Shown in pieces: positions 55,508 to 63,710 of a stretch of 64,000 nt of DNA. Location: contig NZ_JAPEPO010000001.1 of the NCBI RefSeq assembly GCF_026340095.1, positions 1-64,000 on the forward strand, written 5' to 3'. The DNA comes from Streptomyces sp. NBC_01446 (GTDB lineage Bacteria > Actinomycetota > Actinomycetes > Streptomycetales > Streptomycetaceae). Position 1 is the first letter of the stretch, and every line of letters starts with the position of its first letter. A program made the position numbers and the translations under genes. The notes beneath the pieces are model-generated. The model did no database searches and was not told where the DNA came from. It saw only the letters and a list, made by a program, of their open reading frames with translations.

Positions 55508-56479
55508 TCAGGGGATGAGGATGGACGAGCCCGTCGTACTGCCCGCTTCCAGCGTGCGGTGCGCGGTCACGGCGTCCTCGAGGGCGAAGCGCTGGTCGAC
55601 GCGGATCCCGATGCGGCCGGCGGCGACGTGGCCGAACAGTTCCCCGGCGAGGTCGTCCCGCTCGGCGGGGTCGGCGATGTAGTCGGCCAGCGCCGGACGG
55701 GTCACGAACAGTGAGCCGTGCTGGACGAGTTGCATCGCGTCCAGCGGCGGCACTCCGGACGAGGTGCCGAAGCAGACCAGCAGGCCACGGCGGCGCAGCG
55801 AGGCCATGGACCCGGCGACCGTGTCCTTGCCGACGCTGTCGAGGACGAGCGGGACACCGGCGCCGTCGGTCAGCTGCCGCACGCGCTCCGCGACGTTCTC
55901 CTGCCGGTACAGGATGGTGTGGTCGCAGCCGTGGGCTCGGGCGAGTGCGGCCTTCTCCTCGGTGGAGACGGTGCCGATGACGGTGAGGCCGAGCAGCTTC
56001 GCCCACTGGGAGACGATCAGTCCGACGCCGCCCGCGGCGGCGTGCAGCAGGATCGTGTCGCCGGGCTTCAGCGGGTGGATGCGGCGCAGCAGGTACGAGG
56101 CGGTGAGGCCGCGCATGGTCATGGCGGCCGCGGTCTCGAAGTCGATGCCGTCGGGGAGCCGGATCAGGGAGCCGGCGGGCATGACCCGCTCGGAGCTGTA
56201 CGCGCCGAGCGGGCTGCCGGTGTACGTGACACGGTCACCCTCGGCGACGTGGGTGACGCCCTGGCCGACGGCCTCGACGACACCGGCGGCCTCGACGCCG
56301 ATTCCCGCGGGCAGCGGTGCCGGGTACAGGCCGGTGCGGAAATAGGTGTCGGCGAAGTTGAGGCCGACGGCCTCGTGCCGGACTCGGACCTCGCCGGGGC
56401 CGGGGGCGCCGACGGTGACCTGTTCGCGGCGCAGGACCTCGGGGCCGCCGGTCTCGTGGAAGCGGATGGCGTATGCCAC
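55508..56479 (-). CDS. Quinone oxidoreductase-type zinc-free MDR dehydrogenase
   Basis: A 323-residue medium-chain dehydrogenase/reductase of the NADPH:quinone reductase group. It has the substrate segment V-G-L-N-F-A-D-T-Y-F-R-T-G-L-Y-P (about residues 37-52) and the nucleotide motif A-A-A-G-G-V-G near 147-153, without structural or catalytic zinc ligands. It lies second in the operon after BKACE. A reductive or oxidative step on the pathway intermediate is possible; a detoxification role is the alternative. Confidence 0.9.
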   Translation of the reverse strand: MAYAIRFHETGGPEVLRREQVTVGAPGPGEVRVRHEAVGLNFADTYFRTGLYPAPLPAGIGVEAAGVVEAVGQGVTHVAEGDRVTYTGSPLGAYSSERVMPAGSLIRLPDGIDFETAAAMTMRGLTASYLLRRIHPLKPGDTILLHAAAGGVGLIVSQWAKLLGLTVIGTVSTEEKAALARAHGCDHTILYRQENVAERVRQLTDGAGVPLVLDSVGKDTVAGSMASLRRRGLLVCFGTSSGVPPLDAMQLVQHGSLFVTRPALADYIADPAERDDLAGELFGHVAAGRIGIRVDQRFALEDAVTAHRTLEAGSTTGSSILIP

Positions 56480-56528
56480 GGCGATGCTCTCTTCGTTCGG
56501 GTTGTTCGGCGTGCTGTGCTCGGGGGCG

Positions 56529-56558
56529 GGCTGTGCTTGTCCGGCCGGCTGTGCTTGT
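56529..56558. repeat. Short tandem direct repeat
   Basis: GGCTGTGCTTGT occurs at 56529-56540 and 56547-56558 (18-bp period) in the 99-bp gap between the BKACE and oxidoreductase genes. No function is evident. Confidence 0.5.
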
Positions 56559-56578
56559 TCGTCGACGATGGGCCGACG

Positions 56579-57637
56579 TCAGCCGGCGGTGCCGCCGAGC
56601 ATGAAGCCGCGCTGTCCGGGACGCCGGTTGGGCACCATGCCGAGCGCGGCCAGGGTCTGGTCGGTGTCGGAGTAGTACTCGCCGATGTGGTAGATCTCCT
56701 TGGCCTCCGCGCCGTTCGCGATGTCGCGGCCGAGGGTGTCGGCGATGCTGACCATCTGCTCGACCTGCTGCACGGAGCTCATGCGCTCGCCCTTGCGGGC
56801 CCACAGGTTGTCCTCGTTGCCCACGCGGACGTGGACGCCGAGGGCGATGCCGATGGCGTTCATGGGGGCGACGGCGCGCATCGAGGACTCGATGGTGAGG
56901 ACGGCGCCGTCGGGGACGCGGCGGACGAACTCGATGAGGTCGGCCGGGTGGCGCCCGGAGAACCCGCCGCCGATGGCCACGTAGTTGAGGACCAGGGGGC
57001 CGGTGTGGACGCCGCTGCGGATGAGACGCTCGACGGTCTCCAGCTGGGCCAGGGTGGCGAGCTGGAAGTGCGGCTGGATTCCGTTCGCGTGCAGGCGCTT
57101 GAGGTGTTCGAGGTAGAAGTCGGGGCCCGCCTCGACGACCATGTCCCGGTACGCCGCGTAGTAGTCGGGCTTGGCGATGGAGGTCCCGGCGAGGTCGTCG
57201 TCGGACATGATCTCGACGATGTTCATCTGACTGGTGTTGATGGCGATCGTCACCTGGTCGGGCCGCGGGTCGAGTTCGGCCAGCAGGTGGCGGGTGTCGT
57301 AGCTGAGCCACTTCGCCTCGGAGCCCTCGTCCTCGGGGGCGAACGAGATGGATCCGCCGATCTGCAGGACCATGTCCGGTACGGCCTCGCGCAGCCGGCC
57401 GATGAGCTCGTTGAACTTGGACATGCGCTTGGAGCCGTGCCCGTCCAGTTCACGCACGTGGATGTGGAGGACGGTGGCACCGGCGTTGTAGCAGTCCACG
57501 GCGGCCTGGACGTGCTCGTCCATGGTGAGGGGGAGGTCGTCGGCGTCGCCGGGGAGCCACTCGGGGCCGTAGGGAGCGACCTGGATCACCAGCTTCTGCT
57601 GGTTCTCGGGCAGCAGGGAGTCATCGAGGAAGTGCAT
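56579..57637 (-). CDS. BKACE-family beta-keto acid cleavage enzyme (DUF849)
   Basis: A 352-residue TIM-barrel, Zn-dependent enzyme that condenses a beta-keto acid with acetyl-CoA to give acetoacetate and a new CoA ester. Zinc ligands are seen in V-L-H-I-H-V-R near residue 52, and the conserved Glu in V-R-V-G-N-E-D-N-L-W near 270. ATG 57637 was chosen over ATG 57643 because AGGAG (57644-57648) is at the right distance only for the later one. First gene of the operon ending in acetoacetyl-CoA synthetase, which would use its acetoacetate product. The keto acid itself (for example dehydrocarnitine-like or ring-derived) is not determined. Confidence 0.92.
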   Translation of the reverse strand: MHFLDDSLLPENQQKLVIQVAPYGPEWLPGDADDLPLTMDEHVQAAVDCYNAGATVLHIHVRELDGHGSKRMSKFNELIGRLREAVPDMVLQIGGSISFAPEDEGSEAKWLSYDTRHLLAELDPRPDQVTIAINTSQMNIVEIMSDDDLAGTSIAKPDYYAAYRDMVVEAGPDFYLEHLKRLHANGIQPHFQLATLAQLETVERLIRSGVHTGPLVLNYVAIGGGFSGRHPADLIEFVRRVPDGAVLTIESSMRAVAPMNAIGIALGVHVRVGNEDNLWARKGERMSSVQQVEQMVSIADTLGRDIANGAEAKEIYHIGEYYSDTDQTLAALGMVPNRRPGQRGFMLGGTAG

Positions 57638-57795
57638 CGTCATCTCCTGGTACGCGGACGCGCCGGGGGGCAGGCCTTGGTGGGCACACCCGACCCGACT
57701 CATGGCTGGGGCAAGGGCCTTGATCGACGGAGCCGAAGTGGCCCTTGCGGTACGGCCACGTTAAGAGCGGGTTACGCGCGGCGCTTTACCGCAGG

Positions 57796-57812
57796 TGACA
57801 GGAGACTTGTCA
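57796..57812. promoter_or_regulatory. Inverted repeat at AraC gene end / BKACE upstream region
   Basis: TGACA (57796-57800) and TGTCA (57808-57812) flank GGAGACT, overlapping the AraC stop and lying about 160 bp before the BKACE start. It could be a regulator site, but the arms are short. Confidence 0.25.
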
Positions 57813-58829
57813 GTTGGGGACGGAGCCGGGGGCGGACCGCTGGGCGCGCCACTCGCGGGCGCTGCTGCCGAACTGGTCCCGGAACCAGCGGGAGAAGGCG
57901 CTGGGCGCGGAGAAGCCGAGGAGCCCGGCGATCTCCGTGAGGGAACGGCTCGGATTCGCCACGAGCTGCTCGGCGAGCTGCGTGCGCGTGGCGTTGACGA
58001 GCGAGGAGAAGGTCTCGCCCGACGCGGCGAGGTGCCGGTGGACGGTCCTGCGGTCGACGCCGAGGCTGCCGGCGACCTGTTCGATCGAGCAGCGCCCCGT
58101 CGGCAGGAGGACCTCGATCAGCTCGCGCACCCGGTCGAGCTCGGTGGTGTCCTCGGAGACCGCGATGGAGTCGAAGTACTGCCGGGCGTAGCCGCGCAGC
58201 AGGGGATCCGACATCGTATTGGGGGTGTCGAGTTCGGTCGCGTAGAAAACGATGCCGTTGAATTCCTGGTTGAATTCCACGACGGGCCCGAAGAAGCGCC
58301 GGTGTGCGGCGATGTCGTGGGGTGCGCCGTGGGAGAAGCACACGGACAGTGGCTGCCAGCGGGCGCCGAGGAACACGCGGAGAAATCCGTGCAGCACGCC
58401 CACGGCCAGCTCGACGGATTGCCGGGCCTCGCGCACCTCGCCGAGTGCGAGGCTCACCTTCAGGGTGGCGAGCCCGTTCGCCTCCGTGAGCCGGCTGCGC
58501 AGCATCTCGTTGTACATGCGCTCTTGGCGCACCAGGAGCCGGACGGCGCTGCGCGTGTCCGGTTCCTCGCGCAGGACGAGGCTGATCGGGCCGAGGTTGG
58601 AGAAACGGCGCCGCTCCGCGAGGAGCAGGCCGAAGTCCTCGCGCCGCGCGGCCGCCGCCGACAGTTCGAGCAGCTCGGCGACGGCCGCGCCGGGAATCCA
58701 GCGGTCCTGGACGGCGAGTCCGACGGGGTCGAGGCCCACCTGCTTCATGAGGGCACGGGGGTCGATACCCAGGGACTGACTGAGCTCGATGTAGCTGCTC
58801 AGGGCTGCGTTGCGGACCAGCGGTTTCAT
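57810..58829 (-). CDS. AraC-family regulator with Arabinose_bd (OruR-type) N-terminal domain
   Basis: A 339-residue activator. The N-terminal domain (I-D-P-R-A-L-M-K-Q-V-G-L-D-P near residue 20 and F-G-L-L-L-A-E-R-R) matches the Arabinose_bd group that controls amino-acid or aromatic catabolism. The C-terminal double HTH includes S-I-E-Q-V-A-G-S-L-G-V-D-R-R-T-V-H-R-H-L and L-T-E-I-A-G-L-L-G-F-S-A-P-S-A-F-S-R-W-F. ATG 58829 follows GGAG at 10 nt. Situated between the BKACE operon and the divergent dioxygenase-like/ligase pair, it probably activates one or both. Confidence 0.9.
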   Translation of the reverse strand: MKPLVRNAALSSYIELSQSLGIDPRALMKQVGLDPVGLAVQDRWIPGAAVAELLELSAAAARREDFGLLLAERRRFSNLGPISLVLREEPDTRSAVRLLVRQERMYNEMLRSRLTEANGLATLKVSLALGEVREARQSVELAVGVLHGFLRVFLGARWQPLSVCFSHGAPHDIAAHRRFFGPVVEFNQEFNGIVFYATELDTPNTMSDPLLRGYARQYFDSIAVSEDTTELDRVRELIEVLLPTGRCSIEQVAGSLGVDRRTVHRHLAASGETFSSLVNATRTQLAEQLVANPSRSLTEIAGLLGFSAPSAFSRWFRDQFGSSAREWRAQRSAPGSVPN

Positions 58830-58996
58830 CGGCGCGCTCCAGGGCTGTGTCCCAGATTGATAAGTCATCTGTCCCGTGAGGTCAAGCGATGCGCGGGGTC
58901 GTGACTTAGCGTGGCACCACCGCGAAGGCCGCACGGAATTCCGATGGAAGACACCTTGGCAAATTATAGGCCCCTTGAAAAGGGGTCGGTATCGCG

Positions 58997-60121
58997 ATGA
59001 AGAGCCGCGAAAGATTCGGCGAATTCGGGTCCCGGTACTTACCTCTCATGGAATTCCCCGGCGGAGAAAGGATAAATGTGGTGCGTGGGCAATCCCCAGA
59101 ACTCCCCCGCCGCCCCTGCACCGGTCCGGCCGTGTGGCGGGGCCGGGATCTCTCGGCCTCCCCGGCCTGGGCGCTGCACCTGTCACCGGCGCGGCTCGAC
59201 GAGCTGGACGCGGCCCTGCGGACGGTGCGCGCCGGGGGCACCCCTCTGCTGAAGGTGACCGCCGACCACTTCCCCCTGCCGACCCTGGCGGGCGAACTGC
59301 GGAATGCGGCCGACGAGCTGGAGAACGGCCGGGGCTTCGTACTGGTACGAGGCATCCCGGTGGAGCGGTACAGCGAGGAGGCGGCCGCTGTCCTCCTGTG
59401 GGGTGTCGGACAGCACCTCGGGATCCCGGTGTCGCAGGACGCGACCGGTCACATGCTCGGGCATCTGCGGGACGCGCCCGACGCCCCGGCCGCGCTGTCG
59501 CCGCGCACCGAAGCCGCCGACGCGCTGGCACTGCTGTGCCTGCGGGCGGCCGGCTCCAGGGGGCGTACAACACTCGCCAGTTCGGCGGCGGTGCACAATG
59601 CCGTACTGGCTCGCAGGCCCGGGCTTCTCGACGGCCTGAGCCGTACGCACTTCCTCGACCGCCGCGGAGAACAGCCTCCGGGCGGGCTCCCCTGGCAGGC
59701 GGTGCCGCTCGCCCACCGGGACGGGGAGAGGCTCAGCCTGCGCTACGACCGCGGCCGCCTGGAGTCCGCGCAGCGGTATCCCGACGTACCGCGCCTGAGT
59801 CCGGCCGAGCGGGAGCTCTTCGACCTCATGGACGAGACGGCGTCCTCGCCGGAGCTGCGCCTCGACCTCGACCTCGCCCCCGGCGACCTGCTGCTGCTCA
59901 ACAAAACGCGATCCTGCACGCCCGCACGCCGCGCGAGGACGGACCCGAGCCCGAAGAGCCCGAACACCCCTGCCATCTCCTCCAGTTGTGGCTGACACCG
60001 CATCAACCACGCTCACTGCCATCCGAGTTCTGGGGCGATGAGCACTCCGGCACCGGCGGGCGCGGCGGGGTCGCGCCGCGCGATGTGATCACCCCGCACC
60101 CCCCGACGAAAGGGAAGCCAC
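58997..60121 (+). pseudogene. Degenerate TauD-like protein, frameshifted near the C-terminus
   Basis: The frame from ATG 58997 (after AAAAGGGG) gives 332 residues of a TauD/TfdA-superfamily fold with typical landmarks (F-V-L-V-R-G-I-P-V, S-S-A-A-V-H-N, F-L-D-R-R-G-E-Q, L-S-L-R-Y). Where relatives carry the iron-binding H-T-D, this protein has R-T-E (near residue 175). At an A-rich run around 59900 the frame shifts: the expected end N-A-I-L-H-A-R-T-P-R-E-D and L-L-Q-L-W-L continues in another frame. All three metal ligands are therefore lost from the main frame. Probably inactive as an oxygenase; the end coordinate is approximate. Confidence 0.7.
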
Positions 60122-61624
60122 ATGTCCGACCTCTGCGCACTCCTGGCACGATCCGCCCGGTCCCACGCTGACCGGACCGCTGTCCGTCAGGGCGACCGCG
60201 TCCTCACGTACGGGGAACTCGACGACCTGACCGCCCGGTTCGCGTCGCTGCTGCGGGCCAGGGGCGTGCGGGCGGGCGACCGCGTGGCGATGGTCCTGCC
60301 CAACGTCCTGCACTTTCCCGTCGTGTACTACGGCATCCTGCGCGCGGGCGGCGTCGTCGTCCCGATGAATCCGCTGCTGAAGGCGGACGAGATCTCGTTC
60401 GTGCTGCACGACTGTGCCACCCGATTCCTGGTGGCCTCACCGTCCTCCGCGGACGAGGCCGTTCCGGCGGCGGCGACGGCCGGCGTGGAGTACCTGGTCG
60501 CGGACCCGGCGACCCTCGACGCGCAGCTGCGCCTGGCCCCGCCGGTGACCGGAGCGGCCGGGAACGCCGATGACGACACCGCGGTGATCCTTTACACGTC
60601 CGGCACGACGGGGACACCCAAGGGTGCGGAGCTGACACACCGCAACCTGGTGAGCAACGCGCTGACGGCGGCCCGGACGCTGCTGTGCGTGGGACCGGAC
60701 GACGTCCTGTTCGGCGGGCTCCCGCTGTTCCACGCCTTCGGGCAGACCTGCGCCCTGAACACCGCGATCACGGCGGGCGCCTGTCTGACCCTCCTGCCTC
60801 GCTTCGACGCGGCCACGGCACTGGAGATACTGCGCCGCGACGAGGTGACCGTCTTCCTCGGCGTGCCCACGATGTACACCGCGCTGCTCCAGAGCGGCGT
60901 CGGGCCGGCCCTGCCGCGGCTGCGGCTGGGGGTCTCGGGCGGCTCCGCACTCCCCGTGGAGCTGCTGCACGCCGCCGAGCGCGAGCTGGGGGTCACCGTG
61001 CTGGAGGGCTACGGCCTGTCGGAGACGTCGCCGGTGGCCTGCTTCAACCCGCCGGACCGGCCCCGCAAGCCGGGTTCCATCGGGCTTCCTGTCCGGGGGG
61101 TCGAGTTGCGGCTCGTCGCGGAGGGCGGCCGTGTGGTCGGCCCCGGCGAGGTGGGCGAGCTGGCCATCCGGGGCGAGAACGTCATGAAGGGGTACTGGAA
61201 CCGGCCGGACGCCACCGCGCGGGCGTTCCAGGAGGGCTGGTTCCACAGCGGAGATCTCGCCCGTGTCGACGAAGACGGCTACTACTTCATCGTCGACCGC
61301 AAGAAGGACCTCGTCATTCGCGGCGGCTACAACGTCTATCCGCGCGAGATCGAGGAGGTCCTGTACCGGCACCCGGACGTCGCGGAGGCCGCGGTGATCG
61401 GCGTGCCCGACCCGGCGCGCGGCGAGGAGGTGGCCGCCATGGTGGTTCTCCGGTCCGGCGCCCGCATCACGACGGACGAGCTGCGCGACCACGTACGACA
61501 GCGGGTGGCGGCCTACAAGTACCCGCGCATCGTGAGATTCGTCGACGAGCTCCCCAAGGGGGCGACCGGCAAGATCCTCAAGCGGGACATCACGCTCGCC
61601 CCGCCGGAGCCTTCGGGAACCTGA
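60122..61624 (+). CDS. Long-chain/acyl-CoA ligase (AMP-forming)
   Basis: A 500-residue ANL-superfamily acyl-CoA synthetase. The P-loop is I-L-Y-T-S-G-T-T-G-T-P-K-G near residue 160, the adenine motif L-E-G-Y-G-L-S-E-T-S-P near 300, the hinge motif V-D-R-K-K-D-L-V-I-R-G-G near 395, and the catalytic Lys in K-G-A-T-G-K-I-L-K near the end. AAAGGGAAG precedes ATG 60122. It lies downstream of the AraC-divergent region and could activate the carboxylic acid substrate of the BKACE pathway as a CoA ester. Chain-length preference is unknown. Confidence 0.92.
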   Translation: MSDLCALLARSARSHADRTAVRQGDRVLTYGELDDLTARFASLLRARGVRAGDRVAMVLPNVLHFPVVYYGILRAGGVVVPMNPLLKADEISFVLHDCATRFLVASPSSADEAVPAAATAGVEYLVADPATLDAQLRLAPPVTGAAGNADDDTAVILYTSGTTGTPKGAELTHRNLVSNALTAARTLLCVGPDDVLFGGLPLFHAFGQTCALNTAITAGACLTLLPRFDAATALEILRRDEVTVFLGVPTMYTALLQSGVGPALPRLRLGVSGGSALPVELLHAAERELGVTVLEGYGLSETSPVACFNPPDRPRKPGSIGLPVRGVELRLVAEGGRVVGPGEVGELAIRGENVMKGYWNRPDATARAFQEGWFHSGDLARVDEDGYYFIVDRKKDLVIRGGYNVYPREIEEVLYRHPDVAEAAVIGVPDPARGEEVAAMVVLRSGARITTDELRDHVRQRVAAYKYPRIVRFVDELPKGATGKILKRDITLAPPEPSGT

Positions 61625-61683
61625 CCCGACGACGCACGCGGATCCGGCCAGAACCGCCGTCCGCGCGACACGCCATCCCTCGA

Positions 61684-61962
61684 ATGGGTATCCAACCCCG
61701 CAAGGGTGATTCGAAAAGGAGACGACGGCCGCACCGCCGGAAGCCACTTGCCGCGCCACCCACCGCGGTGCGCCGCGTCGACCGCATCTTCGTCCTGGAC
61801 GAGGGCCGGCTGATCGAGGAGGGCAGTCACGCCGAGCTGTTCGCAGCCGAACCCGCGAGCCGCTACGCGCAGATGTACCGACTCCAGGCCGACCAGTACG
61901 AACACGGCCGCCCCGCCCGGCTTCCCGGCCCCACCAGGCCACCCGCCTCCGAGCCCGCGTGA
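61684..61962 (+). pseudogene. ABC transporter ATPase remnant (C-terminal tail)
   Basis: From about 61765 the frame reads V-R-R-V-D-R-I-F-V-L-D-E-G-R-L-I-E-E-G-S-H-A-E-L, then Y-A-Q-M-Y-R-L-Q-A-D-Q-Y, the tail after the H-loop of an ABC exporter ATPase. The Walker A, signature and Walker B parts are absent. The first 27 codons from ATG 61684 do not match the family. This is the fossil end of a lost exporter gene and occupies the 381-bp gap between the ligase and sigJ. Confidence 0.65.
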
Positions 61963-62005
61963 CCTACGGGCGACCGGTCCGACGCGGCCGGAGTTTCCCC
62001 ACGGG

Positions 62006-62932
62006 TCAGCGGCTCACGGCGGTTTCGCGGTCGATGCGCGACAGCTTCTCGGGGTTGCGCACGGCGTAGAGCCCGGTGATGAGGCCGTCGTCGACGTGCA
62101 CCGCCATGACGGTGTCGATGTCGCTGCCGCGCCGCAGAACGAGCGCCGGGTATCCATTGACCTGTGCCGGCCTGAGGGACATCGCGGCGTCGATCCTGCC
62201 CAGCACCTGGGCCACCTCGTCTGCGCCCACGACGGGCACCAGCGCGGCCCGCACGACTCCGCCGCCATCGGTCAGCAGCACGACCTCCGGCGCGATCATG
62301 TCGAGCAGGGTCTTGAGGTCGCCCGTCTCGATCGCTTGCTGGAAGGCGGCGAGCGCACCACGTGTCTCGGCCGGGGAGATGACCTCGCGCGGCCGGCGTG
62401 CCGCCACGTGGGCCCGTGCCCGGTGCGCGATCTGGCGGACCGCGGCCGGGCTCTTGTCGACGGCTTCCGCGATCTCGTCGTATCCCAGATCGAACACCTC
62501 GCGCAGCACGAACACCGCGCGTTCGGTCGGCGCGAGTGTCTCCAGTACCAGCAGCATCGCCATCGAGACGCTGTCGGCCAGCTCGACGTCCTCCGCCACG
62601 TCCGGCGCGGTGAGCAGCGGCTCGGGCAGCCAGGGTCCGACGTAGGACTCCTTACGGCGGCGGAGCGTACGCAGTCGGCTCAGCGCCTGGCGCGTGGTGA
62701 TGCGGACCAGGTAGGCCCGATGGTCCCGCACCGTGTCGAGGTCGACGTCCGCCCAGCGCAGCCACGTCTCCTGCAGGGCGTCCTCCGCGTCGGCCGCCGA
62801 GCCGAGCATCTCGTAGGCGACCGTGAACAGCAGATTGCGATGGGCGACGAACGCCTGGGTGGCGTTGTCCGTGCGGCTGTCACGAGCGCGGTCGTCGGCC
62901 ATGTCGGCGCTTCGCTCTGTGGGCTCGCTCAT
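62006..62932 (-). CDS. sigJ: ECF41-family RNA polymerase sigma factor (SigJ-like)
   Basis: A 308-residue sigma factor. Region 2 is near residues 25-95 and region 4 near 130-180 (L-G-Y-D-E-I-A-E-A-V-D-K-S-P-A-A-V-R-Q-I). A C-terminal SnoaL-like domain, the built-in regulator of ECF41, follows. The family hallmarks W-L-P-E-P (linker), D-G-G-G and the terminal N-P-E-K-L are present. AGGAG precedes ATG 62932. It is divergent from an AhpD-like gene, the classical ECF41 partner, and both have ECF41-type promoters in the shared gap. Signal unknown; no anti-sigma gene is expected. Confidence 0.95.
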   Translation of the reverse strand: MSEPTERSADMADDRARDSRTDNATQAFVAHRNLLFTVAYEMLGSAADAEDALQETWLRWADVDLDTVRDHRAYLVRITTRQALSRLRTLRRRKESYVGPWLPEPLLTAPDVAEDVELADSVSMAMLLVLETLAPTERAVFVLREVFDLGYDEIAEAVDKSPAAVRQIAHRARAHVAARRPREVISPAETRGALAAFQQAIETGDLKTLLDMIAPEVVLLTDGGGVVRAALVPVVGADEVAQVLGRIDAAMSLRPAQVNGYPALVLRRGSDIDTVMAVHVDDGLITGLYAVRNPEKLSRIDRETAVSR

Positions 62933-62974
62933 TGCCGGCTCCTGCCTGTTCTCTCACGACCGTGTCACGCACAA

Positions 62975-63001
62975 GACGCCGCCCCTCACCGTCTTGTGAC
63001 A
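62975..63001 (-). promoter_or_regulatory. ECF41-type promoter of sigJ
   Basis: On the minus strand TGTCACA (63001-62995), a 16-nt spacer, and CGTC (62978-62975) match the known ECF41 promoter exactly. It points to sigJ, 43 bp away, implying autoregulation. Confidence 0.75.
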
Positions 63002-63035
63002 CCCGAGACCAGTGCTCTACGTCACATTGCCGCGC

Positions 63036-63062
63036 TGTCACAGGATCCGGTCGGGCGGCATC
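63036..63062 (+). promoter_or_regulatory. ECF41-type promoter of the AhpD-like gene
   Basis: TGTCACA (63036-63042), a 16-nt spacer and CATC (63059-63062), one base from the CGTC consensus, pointing to the gene starting at 63130. Confidence 0.65.
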
Positions 63063-63129
63063 TCGTGTTTGTCAGGCTGCCGCGCGAACGATGCGCACGG
63101 CATGCGATGCACGATTGGGGAGACACGTC

Positions 63130-63615
63130 ATGGAACTCCGTATGAACCTTTTCGGCAATGAGATCGGTACCAAGATCGGCAAGCGGATCTACGCCGTCAG
63201 CCGGGTGATCCAGGAATCACCGCTGCCGAAGACCACCCAGGAGCTGGTGCAGCTGCGCGCCAGCCAGATCAACGGCTGCGGTTTCTGTGTCGACATCCAC
63301 GGCAAGGACGCCGCGGCCGGCGGCGAGACGCCGGCCCGCCTGAACCTGGTCGCCGCCTGGGGCCACTCCACCGTGTTCACCGAGGCCGAGCGGGCCGCGC
63401 TGGCGCTCACCGAGGAGGGCACGCGCATCGCCGACGACGGCCGTGGTGTGTCCGACGAGACGTGGGCCCAGGTGCGCAAGCACTACGACGAGGACCAGGC
63501 CGTCGCGCTGGTCTCACTGATCGCGATGATCAACGCGACCAATCGGCTCGGCGTGATCCTGAACAACCAGGGCGGCTCCTACGAGCCCGGCAACCTCGCC
63601 GCCATCGCGAACTGA
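63130..63615 (+). CDS. Carboxymuconolactone decarboxylase/AhpD-like protein (ECF41 partner)
   Basis: A 161-residue all-helical protein with the AhpD-type redox motif C-G-F-C-V-D-I-H near residues 52-59 (C-x-x-C followed by His), as in alkylhydroperoxidase-like CMD proteins. GGGGAGA precedes ATG 63130. It is the COE-type gene (carboxymuconolactone decarboxylase, oxidoreductase or epimerase) usually controlled by the neighbouring ECF41 sigma factor. A peroxidase or thiol-redox role is likely, but the physiological substrate is not known. Confidence 0.93.
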   Translation: MELRMNLFGNEIGTKIGKRIYAVSRVIQESPLPKTTQELVQLRASQINGCGFCVDIHGKDAAAGGETPARLNLVAAWGHSTVFTEAERAALALTEEGTRIADDGRGVSDETWAQVRKHYDEDQAVALVSLIAMINATNRLGVILNNQGGSYEPGNLAAIAN

Positions 63616-63710
63616 TCAGCAGGTGCGTCCGGGCCGGTCCTGGATCCTTCGATCCGGACCGGCTCAGGTGTCTCTCAAGCGCTTGACGACGCTGACGAGG
63701 CGCTCCGACA

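Noticed and set aside
62932..63129. N-terminal extension of the AhpD-like frame back to 62932
   Set aside because: The extension covers the ECF41 promoters, and a strong GGGGAGA site marks ATG 63130.
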